Positions 1 through 10,400 of a stretch of DNA of 64,000 nucleotides are shown one piece after another (within the stretch, counting starts at the first letter, position 1; every line of letters begins with the position of its first letter). The DNA is taken from positions 1-64,000 of the forward strand of contig JBHGXV010000012.1 in NCBI GenBank assembly GCA_041920505.1. Reading direction: 5' to 3'. The notes under the pieces were generated by a model. It ran no database searches. It was not told the origin of the DNA and saw only the letters and a program-made list of their open reading frames with translations. This stretch comes from JBHGXV01 sp041920505 (lineage in GTDB: Bacteria; Bacillota; Bacilli; Brevibacillales; Brevibacillaceae). The position numbers and the translations under genes are program-made.

Positions 1-1848
1 CAGCGACCAGTCCACCTCGCCGCGCATGGCTGCCTCGCACGCCTCCATGCTCGCGCGAAACACCGGTTCCGTCGCCAAAAGTTCCCGCGCCATGCCCAGC
101 CACTGCGACCCCTGGCCGGGAAAGACGAACGCGAGCTTGGGTCTCGTCCCCGGCAAGACATGGCCGTTCGTGATTCCCCGCTCCGGTTCGCCGCGCAAAA
201 ACGCGGCCAGCTTGTCGACGGCCTCCTGTTTGCTTGCGGCGACGACGGCGAGGCGATGCTCGTAATGATTGCGGCGCACCGCAGTCGTGTAAGCGATGTC
301 CGCCAATTCGTCCGTCTCGGCCGAAAGGTGGTCGCACAGCGCCCGGGCCGCCGCGAAAAGGGCCTCAGGCGAACGTCCGGAGAGCGTCACCACGTGCGGC
401 CCCTCCTGTCTGGCCGTCTGGCCGGATTCGTCCGCCGCAGACGCCCCCTGCCGGATTTCTCCCGCCAACCGGGGCGGTTCCTCGACGATGAGGTGGACAT
501 TGGTGCCGCTCGCCCCGAACGCGCTCACACCGGCGATGAGCCGCTTGGCCTCCCAGGGAAGCAACCGTGTCGGCACCCTCGCCGGGACGCTCCAGTCGAT
601 GTCGGGATTGCCTTCGCGAAAATGGAGGCTAGCCGGAATCGCCCGGTTCTTGAGCATCAGCACGACCTTGATCAGCCCGGCCACCCCGGCCGCCGCTTCG
701 CAATGGCCGATATTGGTCTTCACCGAGCCGACGAAAAACGGATCGGACGCGTCCCGCCCTTCGCCGTACACCGCGCCCAGCGCCTGCATCTCAATCGGAT
801 CGCCCAGTGTGGTGCCCGTGCCGTGCGCTTCGATGTAGCTCACGTCCGCCGGCTGGACGCTCGCCTTGTTCAGGGCTTCACGGATCAGCATCTCTTGCGC
901 CCGGCCGTTGGGAACGGTGAGTCCGCTGCTCGCCCCGTCCTGGTTGGCGGCGGACGCGCGGATCACGGCGAGGATCGGGTCCCCGTCTTTTTGCGCGTCC
1001 GCAAGCCGCTTGAGGATGACCACACCGCATCCTTCGCCCCGGACGAACCCGTCAGCGTCCTTGTCAAAGGTCTTGCACTGGCCGTCTGCGGACAACATCC
1101 CCCACTTGGAAAAGGAGATCGTCGTCTCCGGGACCAGCATCAGATTGACGCCGCCAGCAATCGCCATGTCGCTTTCCCGCGTCCGTAGCGACTGGCACGC
1201 GAGGTGAATCGCGGTGAGCGACGAGGAGCAAGCGGTATCGACGGCAAGCGAGGGACCGTGCAGGCCGAGCAGGTAGGCGATGCGGCCCGCCGCGAAGTTC
1301 AACGCATTCCCCGTCGTGGTGTAGGCGTCGATTTCGTCCATGCCTTTGGCGTTGCGCATCATGTAGTCCGTCGTCGTCATGCCGACGAACACACCGGTTT
1401 TGCTGTCCCGCAGTCGGTCGGCGGTCAGCCCGGCGTATTCCAGCGCCTCCCAGCAGACTTCCAAAAGCAGCCGGTGCTGGGGGTCCATGGCCGCCGCCTC
1501 GCGCGGGGCGATGCGGAAGAAGCGGGCGTCGAACTTGTCGACGTCCACCCCTCGCAAAAACCCGGCTGTACGCGTGTACGTCTTGTTCGGGGCGCTCCGG
1601 TCGGAATCGTAGTACGCCTCGGCGTCCCAGCGGTCAGGCGGAATGGGGCCGATGGCGTCCACGCCGTTTTTCAGCAAGTCCCAGAACGCCTGCGGATTGT
1701 TGGCCCCGCCGGGAAAACGGCAGCCGACGCCGATCACGGCGATCGGTTCCCGCATGGCTTTTTCCGCCGCTTCCGCCCGCTCACGGAGGTGGTCGATCGC
1801 CTGCAACGCTTCTTTCAAGATGGGGCGCAAATCTTCTTTTCCGCTCAT
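1..1848 (-). CDS. Type I modular polyketide synthase, partial (KS and start of AT)
   Basis: The 616 codons visible begin at the ATG of 1846-1848 and run off the left edge. A short charged helix (residues 1-33), probably a docking segment, leads into a ketosynthase at about 35-455. The KS nucleophile is Cys207 in a DTACSSS motif, and the EAHGTGT and NIGHCEAA histidine motifs are both present, so the KS should condense. An acyltransferase opens near residue 575 (FVFPGQGSQWLG) and is cut by the edge shortly after. The start overlaps the stop of the preceding PKS gene as ATGA, with a GGAGG site about seven bases upstream, so translation is coupled. It is the third extension protein of the line. 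Later domains, including any thioesterase, lie outside the window. The family call is certain; the product is unknown. Confidence 0.95.
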   Translation of the reverse strand, partial: MSGKEDLRPILKEALQAIDHLRERAEAAEKAMREPIAVIGVGCRFPGGANNPQAFWDLLKNGVDAIGPIPPDRWDAEAYYDSDRSAPNKTYTRTAGFLRGVDVDKFDARFFRIAPREAAAMDPQHRLLLEVCWEALEYAGLTADRLRDSKTGVFVGMTTTDYMMRNAKGMDEIDAYTTTGNALNFAAGRIAYLLGLHGPSLAVDTACSSSLTAIHLACQSLRTRESDMAIAGGVNLMLVPETTISFSKWGMLSADGQCKTFDKDADGFVRGEGCGVVILKRLADAQKDGDPILAVIRASAANQDGASSGLTVPNGRAQEMLIREALNKASVQPADVSYIEAHGTGTTLGDPIEMQALGAVYGEGRDASDPFFVGSVKTNIGHCEAAAGVAGLIKVVLMLKNRAIPASLHFREGNPDIDWSVPARVPTRLLPWEAKRLIAGVSAFGASGTNVHLIVEEPPRLAGEIRQGASAADESGQTARQEGPHVVTLSGRSPEALFAAARALCDHLSAETDELADIAYTTAVRRNHYEHRLAVVAASKQEAVDKLAAFLRGEPERGITNGHVLPGTRPKLAFVFPGQGSQWLGMARELLATEPVFRASMEACEAAMRGEVDWSL

Positions 1849-4800
1849 CGCATTTCCTCCAATTTCTTGGCAAGGATTGAGAACAGTTCTTCTTCCGACA
1901 GGTCCGGCTCCGTCTGTGCGGCTGGTTCCTGGGACTTGGACGCCTGCGGCAACAGGTTGTCAAGCGCGTATTCCACCAGGCGGCGAACCGAGGGATAGGC
2001 AAACACCAGCGAGGTGGGCAACGTCCGGCCAAAGATCGCTTCCAGCCGCCGCTTCAGCTCCACACTCATCAGCGAATCCATGCCGATTTGGAAAAAGCCT
2101 TGGTCCGGATCGATCCGGCTGGCGGAGTCGAGACGCAAAATCCGGGCCGCTTCCGCTTGAATCCGCGCGGTCAGCAACTCTCGCCGCTCTTCTGTGCCGC
2201 TCGCTTCCAGGCGGGCGAGGAACGAAGCGTCCTGCGTCGGCTTCAAGCCATGGGCCGTCTGCACCGGAATGGCGGCGAAGAACGGAGCCGTGCGTTTCGC
2301 TTCGTACGCCTGTTTCAGCACCGGCCAGTCGACGGCCGCTACCGTACGCTGGGTGACGCCCGACGCCAGCAGGCGGCCCAGCAACGCGAGCGCCTGCGGC
2401 GTTTCCATCGGCAACAGGCCGGAGTTGCGGATCAGTTGCCGCTCTTCTTCCGTCTTGGCCGGAATCACGTCCCACGTCCCCCAGTTCACGCTGAGGGCGG
2501 GCAGCCCCTGGCCCCTGCGGTAATGGACGACAGCGTCGAGGAATTGGCTTGCCGCCGCGTAATGGGCCAGATAGCGAGAGCCGAACAGGGACGTCGTCGA
2601 CGAGAACAGGACGAAACAATCCAGCGGGAACCGTCGGCTTTCGCGGTGCAGATTCCACGTGCCAAACACCTTGGACTGAAACATCCGCCACAGATCGTCT
2701 TCCTCCATCGCGGCGATCTCTCTCATGTCACCGGCGTAGGCGGCGTGAAACACGCCCCGAAGCGGCGGCAGATCGTTTCCGAAACGCTCGAACACGCGAG
2801 CAAGTGCGTGCTCGTCGCCCAGATCGGCTTGCACAAAGACGACGGTGACTCCCGTTTGTGCCCATTCCCGCACCTCTCGCTCCTGCTCTGCGGACGGAGA
2901 GCGGCGAGACAAAAGCGTCAGGTGACGCGCTCCGCTCTTGGCCAACCAGCTGGCGATGCGCAGGCCCAGACCACCAAGCGCCCCGGTCAACAGGTAGGTG
3001 CCGTCGGGTGAAAGCGTGGCAGGTTGCGACGACAGGTCGCTGCCGTCATGCCGCATAAAGCGGGCGACATAGCGCTGTCCGGTGCGATACGCCACCTGAT
3101 CCTCTCCGTCCGCGCCGTCGATCTCCGCCGCGAGCAGCGCAGCCGTCCGTTCGGGTACGTCTTCGTCCATGTCAATCAGACCGCCCCACAACTGCGGGTG
3201 TTCCAGGGCGATCCCCCGACCGATGCCCCACAGCGGGGCCTGACCGAAGGCGATCTGACGCTGATCCGCTAGCACCGGCTGCGCCAGTCGGGTGACCAGC
3301 CACAGTTTGGGCGAACCATCCGCCGCTGCTGACCGCGTGGCTTCTCCCCGGGCCAACGCCTGAACGAGGCGCACCGCTCCGAGCGACGAACGGATTTGCG
3401 TCTGGCGAAGCGCCGCCACGCCCTCGTGTTCCCCGACGGCCGCATCGAGAGAGGACAAGTAGACGATCCGGTCAACCGGACCGATTTCGTCGAGAAGGCG
3501 GCTCACCGCCTCGGAGGTTGCCCTGTCAAGGCTGCCCGGCGGGATCAGGGTACATATGTCGCCGCGTCTGAGGAGAAACTCGCGAAGCGCGACGGCCACT
3601 CCGCCTTCATCGGCGCACAGCAGCCAGCGAACCGGGCGGGTCGGTGTAGTGGCCACCGCCGTGTCAGTCGCCCGGGCTTTGGCCATCCACTCCACCGCGT
3701 ACAGCCAATCCGGGGTGTCCGTCCGAAGCGCGGAACGAATCCGTTTTCCATCGGCCGGCTCTGCCCGAAGCCCTGTGGCCCGCCCGACGGTCCGCCCGCT
3801 TTCGTCGTACAGGGTAAGCGCGGCCAAGAGCGCCTGCGAACGTCCCGACTGCCCGGACAAGGCGGCCTCGTTGCCTTCACCCGCCTGATCGACTGGCCCT
3901 TCCAGCCGCACGTGAACGTACAACCGATCCCCCGCGCCGGACCACACGGCCAACTCCTCCAAGCCCCCCAGCACGTACACCGTATCCGCCGCCTCATTCA
4001 GCCGGTTGATGGCCGCCGCGCCGATCGCCTGGAAACACGCGTCCAGCATCGCCGGGTGCACCCGATAGGCGCCTGCATCGGCGCGAACCGGTTCAGGCAG
4101 GACAACCTCGGCCAGCGATTCCCGTTCGTTTCGCCAGAGACGGCGAATGCCCCGGAAGCTCGCGCCGTACCCGAACCATTTTTCCGCAAGCAAGCGGTAG
4201 TAGTCCTCTCCCGTCTGCTCCGTCCCCAGGCTGCCGCGCACTGTGGGCAAGTAGACGGGCAGCGCCTCTTCTTTGGCCAGCGGCCGGACAACTCCGCTTG
4301 CGCAAAGCGTCCAGTCGTTCTGCGGGGTTGGGCGGCCAAACACCTGAAAGCGGGCGGTTCGGTCCGCCTCCACGGTCACCGTGGTCTGCAATAGCGCTTC
4401 CGTTTCCTCGGAAAGAACCAGCGGCGCGTGAATCGCAAGCTCCCGCACGGCAACGTCCGCAGCCCCCCACAGCCGCTCCGCCGCCGCCAGCGCCAGCTCG
4501 ATGTAGACCGTGCCGGGTACGAGTGCCTGTTGGTACAGCCGATGCTCCGCCAAAAACGGCAAGCGGTCGAGAGAAAGACTCGTCTGCCAGACGTGCGTCC
4601 CGGACAGGGCGGGCAGCGCCAGCCGCTCCCCCAGCAACGGATGGCCGGACTCCTCTCCCCAGCCGTGCGCACGCTTCGGCTGTGCGGGCTTGGGTTTGGG
4701 CCAGTAGCGCTTGCGCTGCCACGGATAGGCGGGCGTCGTCACGCAACGCCCCGCCGGATACAGCGCCGTCCAGTTGACCGGATAGCCAGCGGCGTACAAC

Positions 4801-7442
4801 GCGGCGAGCGACTCGCGCATGACGCCAACCTCCGACTCGTCGCGGCGCAAGGACGGCAGGATGCGGCCGACGGCACCCCGCTCTTCCAGCATCGCCGCCA
4901 TCGGCACAAACAGGATCGGATGCGGACTCAGTTCGACAAACAAGGTGAAGCCGTCGTCGAGCAACGCCTCGATCGCCTGGGCGAAGCGCACCGGACGGCG
5001 CAGGTTCTCCGCCCAGTACCTCGCGTCGCAGACAGCCGTTTCCCCGACCGTCGAAATCATCGGAATCGTTGCCGCCTGCGGATCAACCTCCGCCAACGCC
5101 GCCTTAAGCTCGGCTGTCAGCGCGTCCATCTGCGGACTGTGCGAGGCCACGTCCACTTTCACCCGGCGGCAAAAGACGCCTTGCGCCTCCAGCCTGTCGG
5201 TCACCGTCCGCAGCGCCTGTGGGTCCCCCGCCAGCACCGTCGAGCGGCGGCTGTTGATCACGGCCACCGACACCCGGTCCGCCTCGCCGCCGAGAGCGGC
5301 TTCCGCCTCGTCGGCCGGCAGTTCCACCACGGCCATCGCGCCCTGGCCGCTTACCCGCCGCAACAGCTTGCTGCGCCGGCAGATCACTTTGACCGCATCT
5401 TCCAGCGTGAGCAGTCCCGCCGCGTGCGCCGCCGCCACTTCGCCCATGCTGTGGCCGACGACCGCGTCCGGTCTCACGCCGAGACTCTCCCACAGCCGAA
5501 CCAGGCTGACCTGGATGGCAAACAGGGTCGGCTGGATGACGTCAATCCGCTCCAGTTGTGACTCGTGTTCACATGGATCGCGCAACAGGGCGCCAAGCGA
5601 CCAGTCCACCTCGTGTTTCATCGCTCGTTCGCACGCTTCGATGCTCTCGCGAAACACCGGTTCACTGTCCAGAAGCTCCCGCGCCATCCCCAGCCACTGC
5701 GATCCCTGGCCGGGGAAGACAAACGCCAGTTTCGGCCGCTGGCCCACGACCGCCGTTCCCTGGGCCGTCCCGGACATCGCCTCGCCGTTGGCCCAAGCGG
5801 CCAGCCGTTCCGCCAGCTCCTGCTTCGTTCGACCGGTCACGGCCAGACGGTGCTCGTAGTGGGTACGGAGAACGGCAGCCGTATAGCACACGTCAGCGAT
5901 TGCATCCGTTGTCTCCAAAAGGTGCGTCCGATACGCTTCGGCCAATGCCGACAGCGCCTTGTCACAGCGCGCGGACAACGGCAGCACGTGCCAGACAGCG
6001 GGTTTCGCCGCCGCGTCAGCCTCGCCCGTGGCGTCGACATCTCCGGCACCGGCAACAGGCGGCGCTTCTTCCAGAACCACATGCGCATTGGTACCGCCGA
6101 AGCCGAACGAACTGACCGCCGCAAACCGCGGTTTCTCCCCTGCGGCCCACGGCGTCGGCTCGGTCGGCACGAAAAAACGCGTGCCGTTCAGCGGGAGGTT
6201 GGGATTGGGCGTGCGGAAATGCAGGTTGGGCGGAATCGTCCCGTGGAGCAGGGTGAGCACCGCTTTGATCAGCCCGGCGATGCCGGCCGCCGCTTCCAGG
6301 TGGCCGATGTTGGTCTTGACCGCCCCAAGCGCGCAGCGCGAACCCTCGGGACGCGGCTGCCCGTAGCACTGTCTGAGCGCCTCCACTTCGATCGGGTCTC
6401 CCAGCGCTGTGCCGGTGCCGTGCGTCTCGATATAACCCACCTCTGCCGGATCGACCCCGGCGTAGCTGAGCGCAAGCCGGATGACCTCCTGCTGGGCCAG
6501 CCCGCTCGGCGCGGTCAGCCCGTTGGAGCGGCCGTCCTGGTTCACCGCCGAGCCGCGAATCACCGCGAGGATGCGATCCCCGTCGTTCAGGGCGTCACTG
6601 AGACGTTTGAGCACAACGACGCCGCACCCTTCCCCCCGGACAAAGCCGTCCGCCCGCTCATCAAACGTCTTGCACCTGCCGTCCGGGGCCATCATCCCCC
6701 ACTTGGTGAACGAGACGGTCGGCTCCGGTGCCAGCATCAGGCTGACCCCGCCAGCCAGCGCCAGGTTGCATTCTTTCATCCGCAGGCTCTGGCAGGCGAG
6801 ATGAACAGCCACCAGCGACGAGGAGCATGCCGTGTCCACCGCCAGACTGGGACCGCGCAGGTCGAGCAGGTAGGAAATCCGGCCGACCGCCACGCTGTGC
6901 GCGTTGCCTGTGCTGGTGTAGGCGTCGATGTTCTCCCTGTCTGAAAACAACTCGTCTGCATAATCGTGGTAATACATGCCAACAAACGTTCCAGTCTGGC
7001 TCCCTGCCAGACGATCGGCTGTCTGTCCGGCATTTTCCAATGCCTCCCAGACAACTTCCAGCAACAGGCGCTGCTGCGGGTCCATCGCTTCCGCCTCGCG
7101 CGGGGAGATGCCAAAGAAATCGGCGTCAAACTTGTCAATCTCCCGCAAAAATCCCCCCCAGCGCGTGCTCATTTTGCCGGGCGCGGTCGAATCGGCATCG
7201 TAGAATTGCTCGATGTCCCAACGCTCCCCAGGCACCTCGACGATCCCGTCACGCCCCGCGAGCAGCATGTTCCAGAACGCCTCCGGGCTGTCCGCCCCGC
7301 CGGGAAAGCGGCAGGACATGCCGACGATCGCGATCGGATCGGTGCGTAACTCCTCGGATGCCGTGGTCAATCGTTTGCTCAACATGACGCGTTTCTCGCT
7401 CGACAATGCCGCAATCCGGCGGGTAAGATCGTTCATGGCCAT
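1845..7442 (-). CDS. Type I modular polyketide synthase, KS-AT-DH-KR-ACP
   Basis: One complete extension module of about 1865 residues. Order: KS (about 36-460, nucleophile Cys206 in DTACSSS), AT (about 565-865, GQGSQ and GHSMGE motifs), DH (about 920-1200), KR (about 1460-1650, GALGGLG nucleotide site), ACP (about 1765-1835, GMDSL serine). The AT has VASH where malonyl ATs usually have HAFH; this resembles the YASH type, hinting at a branched extender, but weakly. The DH keeps its histidine (LAEHRL), its proline and the HPAMLDACFQ aspartate. The KR active site reads YAAAS, so the usual asparagine is serine. The C-terminal acidic tail (LSEEELFSILAKKLEEM) looks like a docking helix. An upstream in-frame ATG at 7446-7448 overlaps the previous stop as ATGA, but it sits one base from AGGAGG; the ATG at 7440-7442 has a seven-base spacing and is preferred. 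Confidence 0.93.
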   Translation of the reverse strand: MAMNDLTRRIAALSSEKRVMLSKRLTTASEELRTDPIAIVGMSCRFPGGADSPEAFWNMLLAGRDGIVEVPGERWDIEQFYDADSTAPGKMSTRWGGFLREIDKFDADFFGISPREAEAMDPQQRLLLEVVWEALENAGQTADRLAGSQTGTFVGMYYHDYADELFSDRENIDAYTSTGNAHSVAVGRISYLLDLRGPSLAVDTACSSSLVAVHLACQSLRMKECNLALAGGVSLMLAPEPTVSFTKWGMMAPDGRCKTFDERADGFVRGEGCGVVVLKRLSDALNDGDRILAVIRGSAVNQDGRSNGLTAPSGLAQQEVIRLALSYAGVDPAEVGYIETHGTGTALGDPIEVEALRQCYGQPRPEGSRCALGAVKTNIGHLEAAAGIAGLIKAVLTLLHGTIPPNLHFRTPNPNLPLNGTRFFVPTEPTPWAAGEKPRFAAVSSFGFGGTNAHVVLEEAPPVAGAGDVDATGEADAAAKPAVWHVLPLSARCDKALSALAEAYRTHLLETTDAIADVCYTAAVLRTHYEHRLAVTGRTKQELAERLAAWANGEAMSGTAQGTAVVGQRPKLAFVFPGQGSQWLGMARELLDSEPVFRESIEACERAMKHEVDWSLGALLRDPCEHESQLERIDVIQPTLFAIQVSLVRLWESLGVRPDAVVGHSMGEVAAAHAAGLLTLEDAVKVICRRSKLLRRVSGQGAMAVVELPADEAEAALGGEADRVSVAVINSRRSTVLAGDPQALRTVTDRLEAQGVFCRRVKVDVASHSPQMDALTAELKAALAEVDPQAATIPMISTVGETAVCDARYWAENLRRPVRFAQAIEALLDDGFTLFVELSPHPILFVPMAAMLEERGAVGRILPSLRRDESEVGVMRESLAALYAAGYPVNWTALYPAGRCVTTPAYPWQRKRYWPKPKPAQPKRAHGWGEESGHPLLGERLALPALSGTHVWQTSLSLDRLPFLAEHRLYQQALVPGTVYIELALAAAERLWGAADVAVRELAIHAPLVLSEETEALLQTTVTVEADRTARFQVFGRPTPQNDWTLCASGVVRPLAKEEALPVYLPTVRGSLGTEQTGEDYYRLLAEKWFGYGASFRGIRRLWRNERESLAEVVLPEPVRADAGAYRVHPAMLDACFQAIGAAAINRLNEAADTVYVLGGLEELAVWSGAGDRLYVHVRLEGPVDQAGEGNEAALSGQSGRSQALLAALTLYDESGRTVGRATGLRAEPADGKRIRSALRTDTPDWLYAVEWMAKARATDTAVATTPTRPVRWLLCADEGGVAVALREFLLRRGDICTLIPPGSLDRATSEAVSRLLDEIGPVDRIVYLSSLDAAVGEHEGVAALRQTQIRSSLGAVRLVQALARGEATRSAAADGSPKLWLVTRLAQPVLADQRQIAFGQAPLWGIGRGIALEHPQLWGGLIDMDEDVPERTAALLAAEIDGADGEDQVAYRTGQRYVARFMRHDGSDLSSQPATLSPDGTYLLTGALGGLGLRIASWLAKSGARHLTLLSRRSPSAEQEREVREWAQTGVTVVFVQADLGDEHALARVFERFGNDLPPLRGVFHAAYAGDMREIAAMEEDDLWRMFQSKVFGTWNLHRESRRFPLDCFVLFSSTTSLFGSRYLAHYAAASQFLDAVVHYRRGQGLPALSVNWGTWDVIPAKTEEERQLIRNSGLLPMETPQALALLGRLLASGVTQRTVAAVDWPVLKQAYEAKRTAPFFAAIPVQTAHGLKPTQDASFLARLEASGTEERRELLTARIQAEAARILRLDSASRIDPDQGFFQIGMDSLMSVELKRRLEAIFGRTLPTSLVFAYPSVRRLVEYALDNLLPQASKSQEPAAQTEPDLSEEELFSILAKKLEEMR

Positions 7443-7444
7443 CT

Positions 7445-10400
7445 TCATGCCTCCTTGCTCTCAATCAACGACAAGATATCCCTATCTGTCATGCTCTCCT
7501 CCGTCTCTTGCTCAATCTCCGCCAACAGCCGCCCGGCCCCCGACGCCATCCGACCGCCCGTCTCCACGTCCGCGAGAGCCGCCGCCACCGCTTCCGCGAC
7601 GGCCGCTTGCGCCCCAATCGTTTCCCCGGGCGCGAAACGCGAATCGAGATAGCCGGCCAGGGCCTGCACAGTCGGATAACTCCACAACAGCGTGACGGAC
7701 AGTTCCAGGCCGATCCTCGCCTCCAACCGCCGCCTCAGATCGAGCGCCATGATCGAATCCATCCCGTATTCGCCGAACGGCTTGGCGGGATCAAACCGGT
7801 CAGCGGGCACCTTCGTCACCTCTGCCGCCGCCTCGCGCACCTGTCGTTCCAGCCAGGCACGCCGCTCTGCCCGATCCATCGCCGCAAGCGAACCGGCTGC
7901 CTTGATTGGGTCGGACGGCGACTTTTCCGTCTGTTCCGTCGGGCCGGCCGCCCCGGCAAACAGTTGGGGAAGTTGCAATCCAGCGCCTGCATTGCGCCAT
8001 GCCGAGACGCCGCCCGGCAGTACGATCACCTGGGCGTCCCGTTGTCCCAGGGCAAAGGAGAGAGCCTGCAATCCCTGCTCCGTATCAAGCGTGGGCAACC
8101 CGTTGTCCTTTAGGTAACCGGCGACCCGCTCACCGCCCTGCGTGGCCGCAAAACCGATGCTGTCCCAGACCGGCCAGTTGACGGACACGGCCGCGTCGTC
8201 CCCCGCTTCGCGGCGGAAGCGGGCCAGGGCATCGAGAAAAGCGTTGGCGGAAGCGTAACTCGCCTGTCCCGGAAAGCCGACCAGCGCGCCGAGGGACGAA
8301 AACAGGACGAACAGATCCAGTTGACCAACCGGAAACGCCCGGTGCAGGTTCCATGCGCCCTGCCACTTCGGCCTCAACACGCCGGCCAGCGAATCCTCAT
8401 CCAGGTCGAGCGCCAGCCGGTCGTCGATCACCCCGGCGGCGTGGATTACCCCGCGGATCGGCGGCCATAAGGCCCGTTCGTATTCGGCGAGGAAACGGCT
8501 GAGGGACGATTCGTCCGCCACGTCCACCGCTGCGAGATGGACAGAGGCTCCCATCGCCTCCAGTTCGCGTACGGCGGCGATCCGTTTTCCGGCCGGGGTG
8601 GACGGGTCGAGACCGTTCCACTCCGTCCGCTCGGGCAGCGGTGTTCGCCCCATGAGGATGAGGCGGCGCGCACCCTGCCGGACCATCCAGCGGGCCACTT
8701 CCAGTCCCAGTCCGCCGAGACCGCCCGTGATCAGATAGCTGGCGTCGCTTCGCCATGTCGGCTTTTGCCCCGCCTTGGACGAGCAAGCAGTCAAACGAGG
8801 CACGAAAACACGGCCGCCGCGCACGGCCAGGCGGTTTTCCCGTTCGGTCAGCCCAAGTGCCGCGAGCAGGCTCTTCGCCGCCCGAACGTTCGCCTGTTCG
8901 CCGGTCTCATCCGGGTCAAGATCGATCAACCCTCCCCACCAATCGGGGTGCTCGACCGCCAGCACGCCGCCCAGTCCCCACACAGGCGACTGGGCAATGG
9001 CCAGGGGACTTGTTTCGGGTCCGACCCGTTGACCGCCTCGCGTCACCAGCCACATGCGCGGTTTGATCGCCCAATCCATAGACTCGACCGCCCGCACCAA
9101 TCCCGGGACGGAACCGACGCCGAGGCGGCGCACCCGCTCCCAATCCGGTTCCGCGTCGTCCAGCGACGGCACTCCCAGACTCCAAAGGTGAACAATCCCC
9201 CGGCAGGCGGCCGCTTCCCCGGCGAACACCGTCTGCAAAACCGCCTTCAGTCCGTTTGGATCGGCAGGATGGACGGTGAAAACGTCCTCCCCGATCCGTT
9301 CAAAGCGCTCTTCGGCCTCGATCAGCACGGCACGGCAGCCCAGATGTCCCAGCCGCTCCTGCAATACGCGGCCGATTCCTTCCCGGTCGGCCAAAATCAG
9401 CCAGGTGCCCTTTTCCCAGCGACCTCTGTCTTCCGTGGAAACGTCCAGACCACGCCACTCCTGCCAGCCCAAAGCCATGCTCTCCGCGGCGGTCCCGGCG
9501 GATCGGACGTCGCGATTCACCGGTTGGTAATGCACACCGTCCATTCGGGCGATGAGGTTTCCGTCTTCGTTCCACACCTGGATGTCCGCCTCAATTCCCT
9601 CTCTCCTGTGGTCGCGGCGAACCACTTGCACCGTCACTCGTGTCGCTTTTCCCGCGTAGATGCGAAGCCGCCGGACCGAGGCAGGTAGATACAGGCCGTC
9701 TTCTTCCCCGGCGATCCAGCAGGCCGCCTGCAGCGCCGCGTCCAACAGGGACGGATGAAGCAGGTGCCGCTTTGCCTCGTGCAGGTGTTCCGCCGCCAAC
9801 GCTGCTTCGCCAACCGCCGTGCCATCGGCGACGGCCAGTCGGCTCAACGTGCGAAATGCCGGTCCGTAGGTGACGCCAAGCGCCTCCAACCGACTGTAGT
9901 GAGCATCCGGACTGACCAGACGCTCCCCCTGTTGGTCGACCGCTCCCCCGCCACTTGGAGCCGCCGCTTCGTCAACCGAAGCGCCACCGGCTGTTGGCTC
10001 CGTCCCGCCCGCTTCGCGGACTATTGCCGGTGTCGCCATCCCCGGCTTGATGGACGTCGCGGTCACGTGAAGCGTCCAGGCGGCATCCCGTTGAGCCGAC
10101 GGACGGCTTAAGAGTCGCAATTGTCCGTCCCTGAGGGAAAGTTGCACCATCCGGGCTTCCGTCAGCGCGAGCGGCCGGTGAAAACGCACGTCGCCCAACG
10201 CGCATTCCCCGCTCTCCATCGCAGCCGCCAGCATGTCGATCAGCACCGAGGCGGACAGGATGGGCATTTCGCCGATGCGATGATCGTCGAGCCATGCAAC
10301 CTTTCCGGGGGATAACACCGTCTGAAAAATGTGACAATCAGGAACATCCGCAAGAGACAGACGCGCCCCGATGAGCGGGTGGGACGTATCCTCTTCCTCC

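Noticed and set aside
5565..6944. Long plus-strand reading frame (459 codons) inside the PKS gene, with similar ones at 160-1188, 2088-3011 and 4428-5561
   Set aside because: These are antisense to strongly supported PKS domains, are rich in Arg/Pro/His as expected from high-GC shadow frames, and have no domain match.
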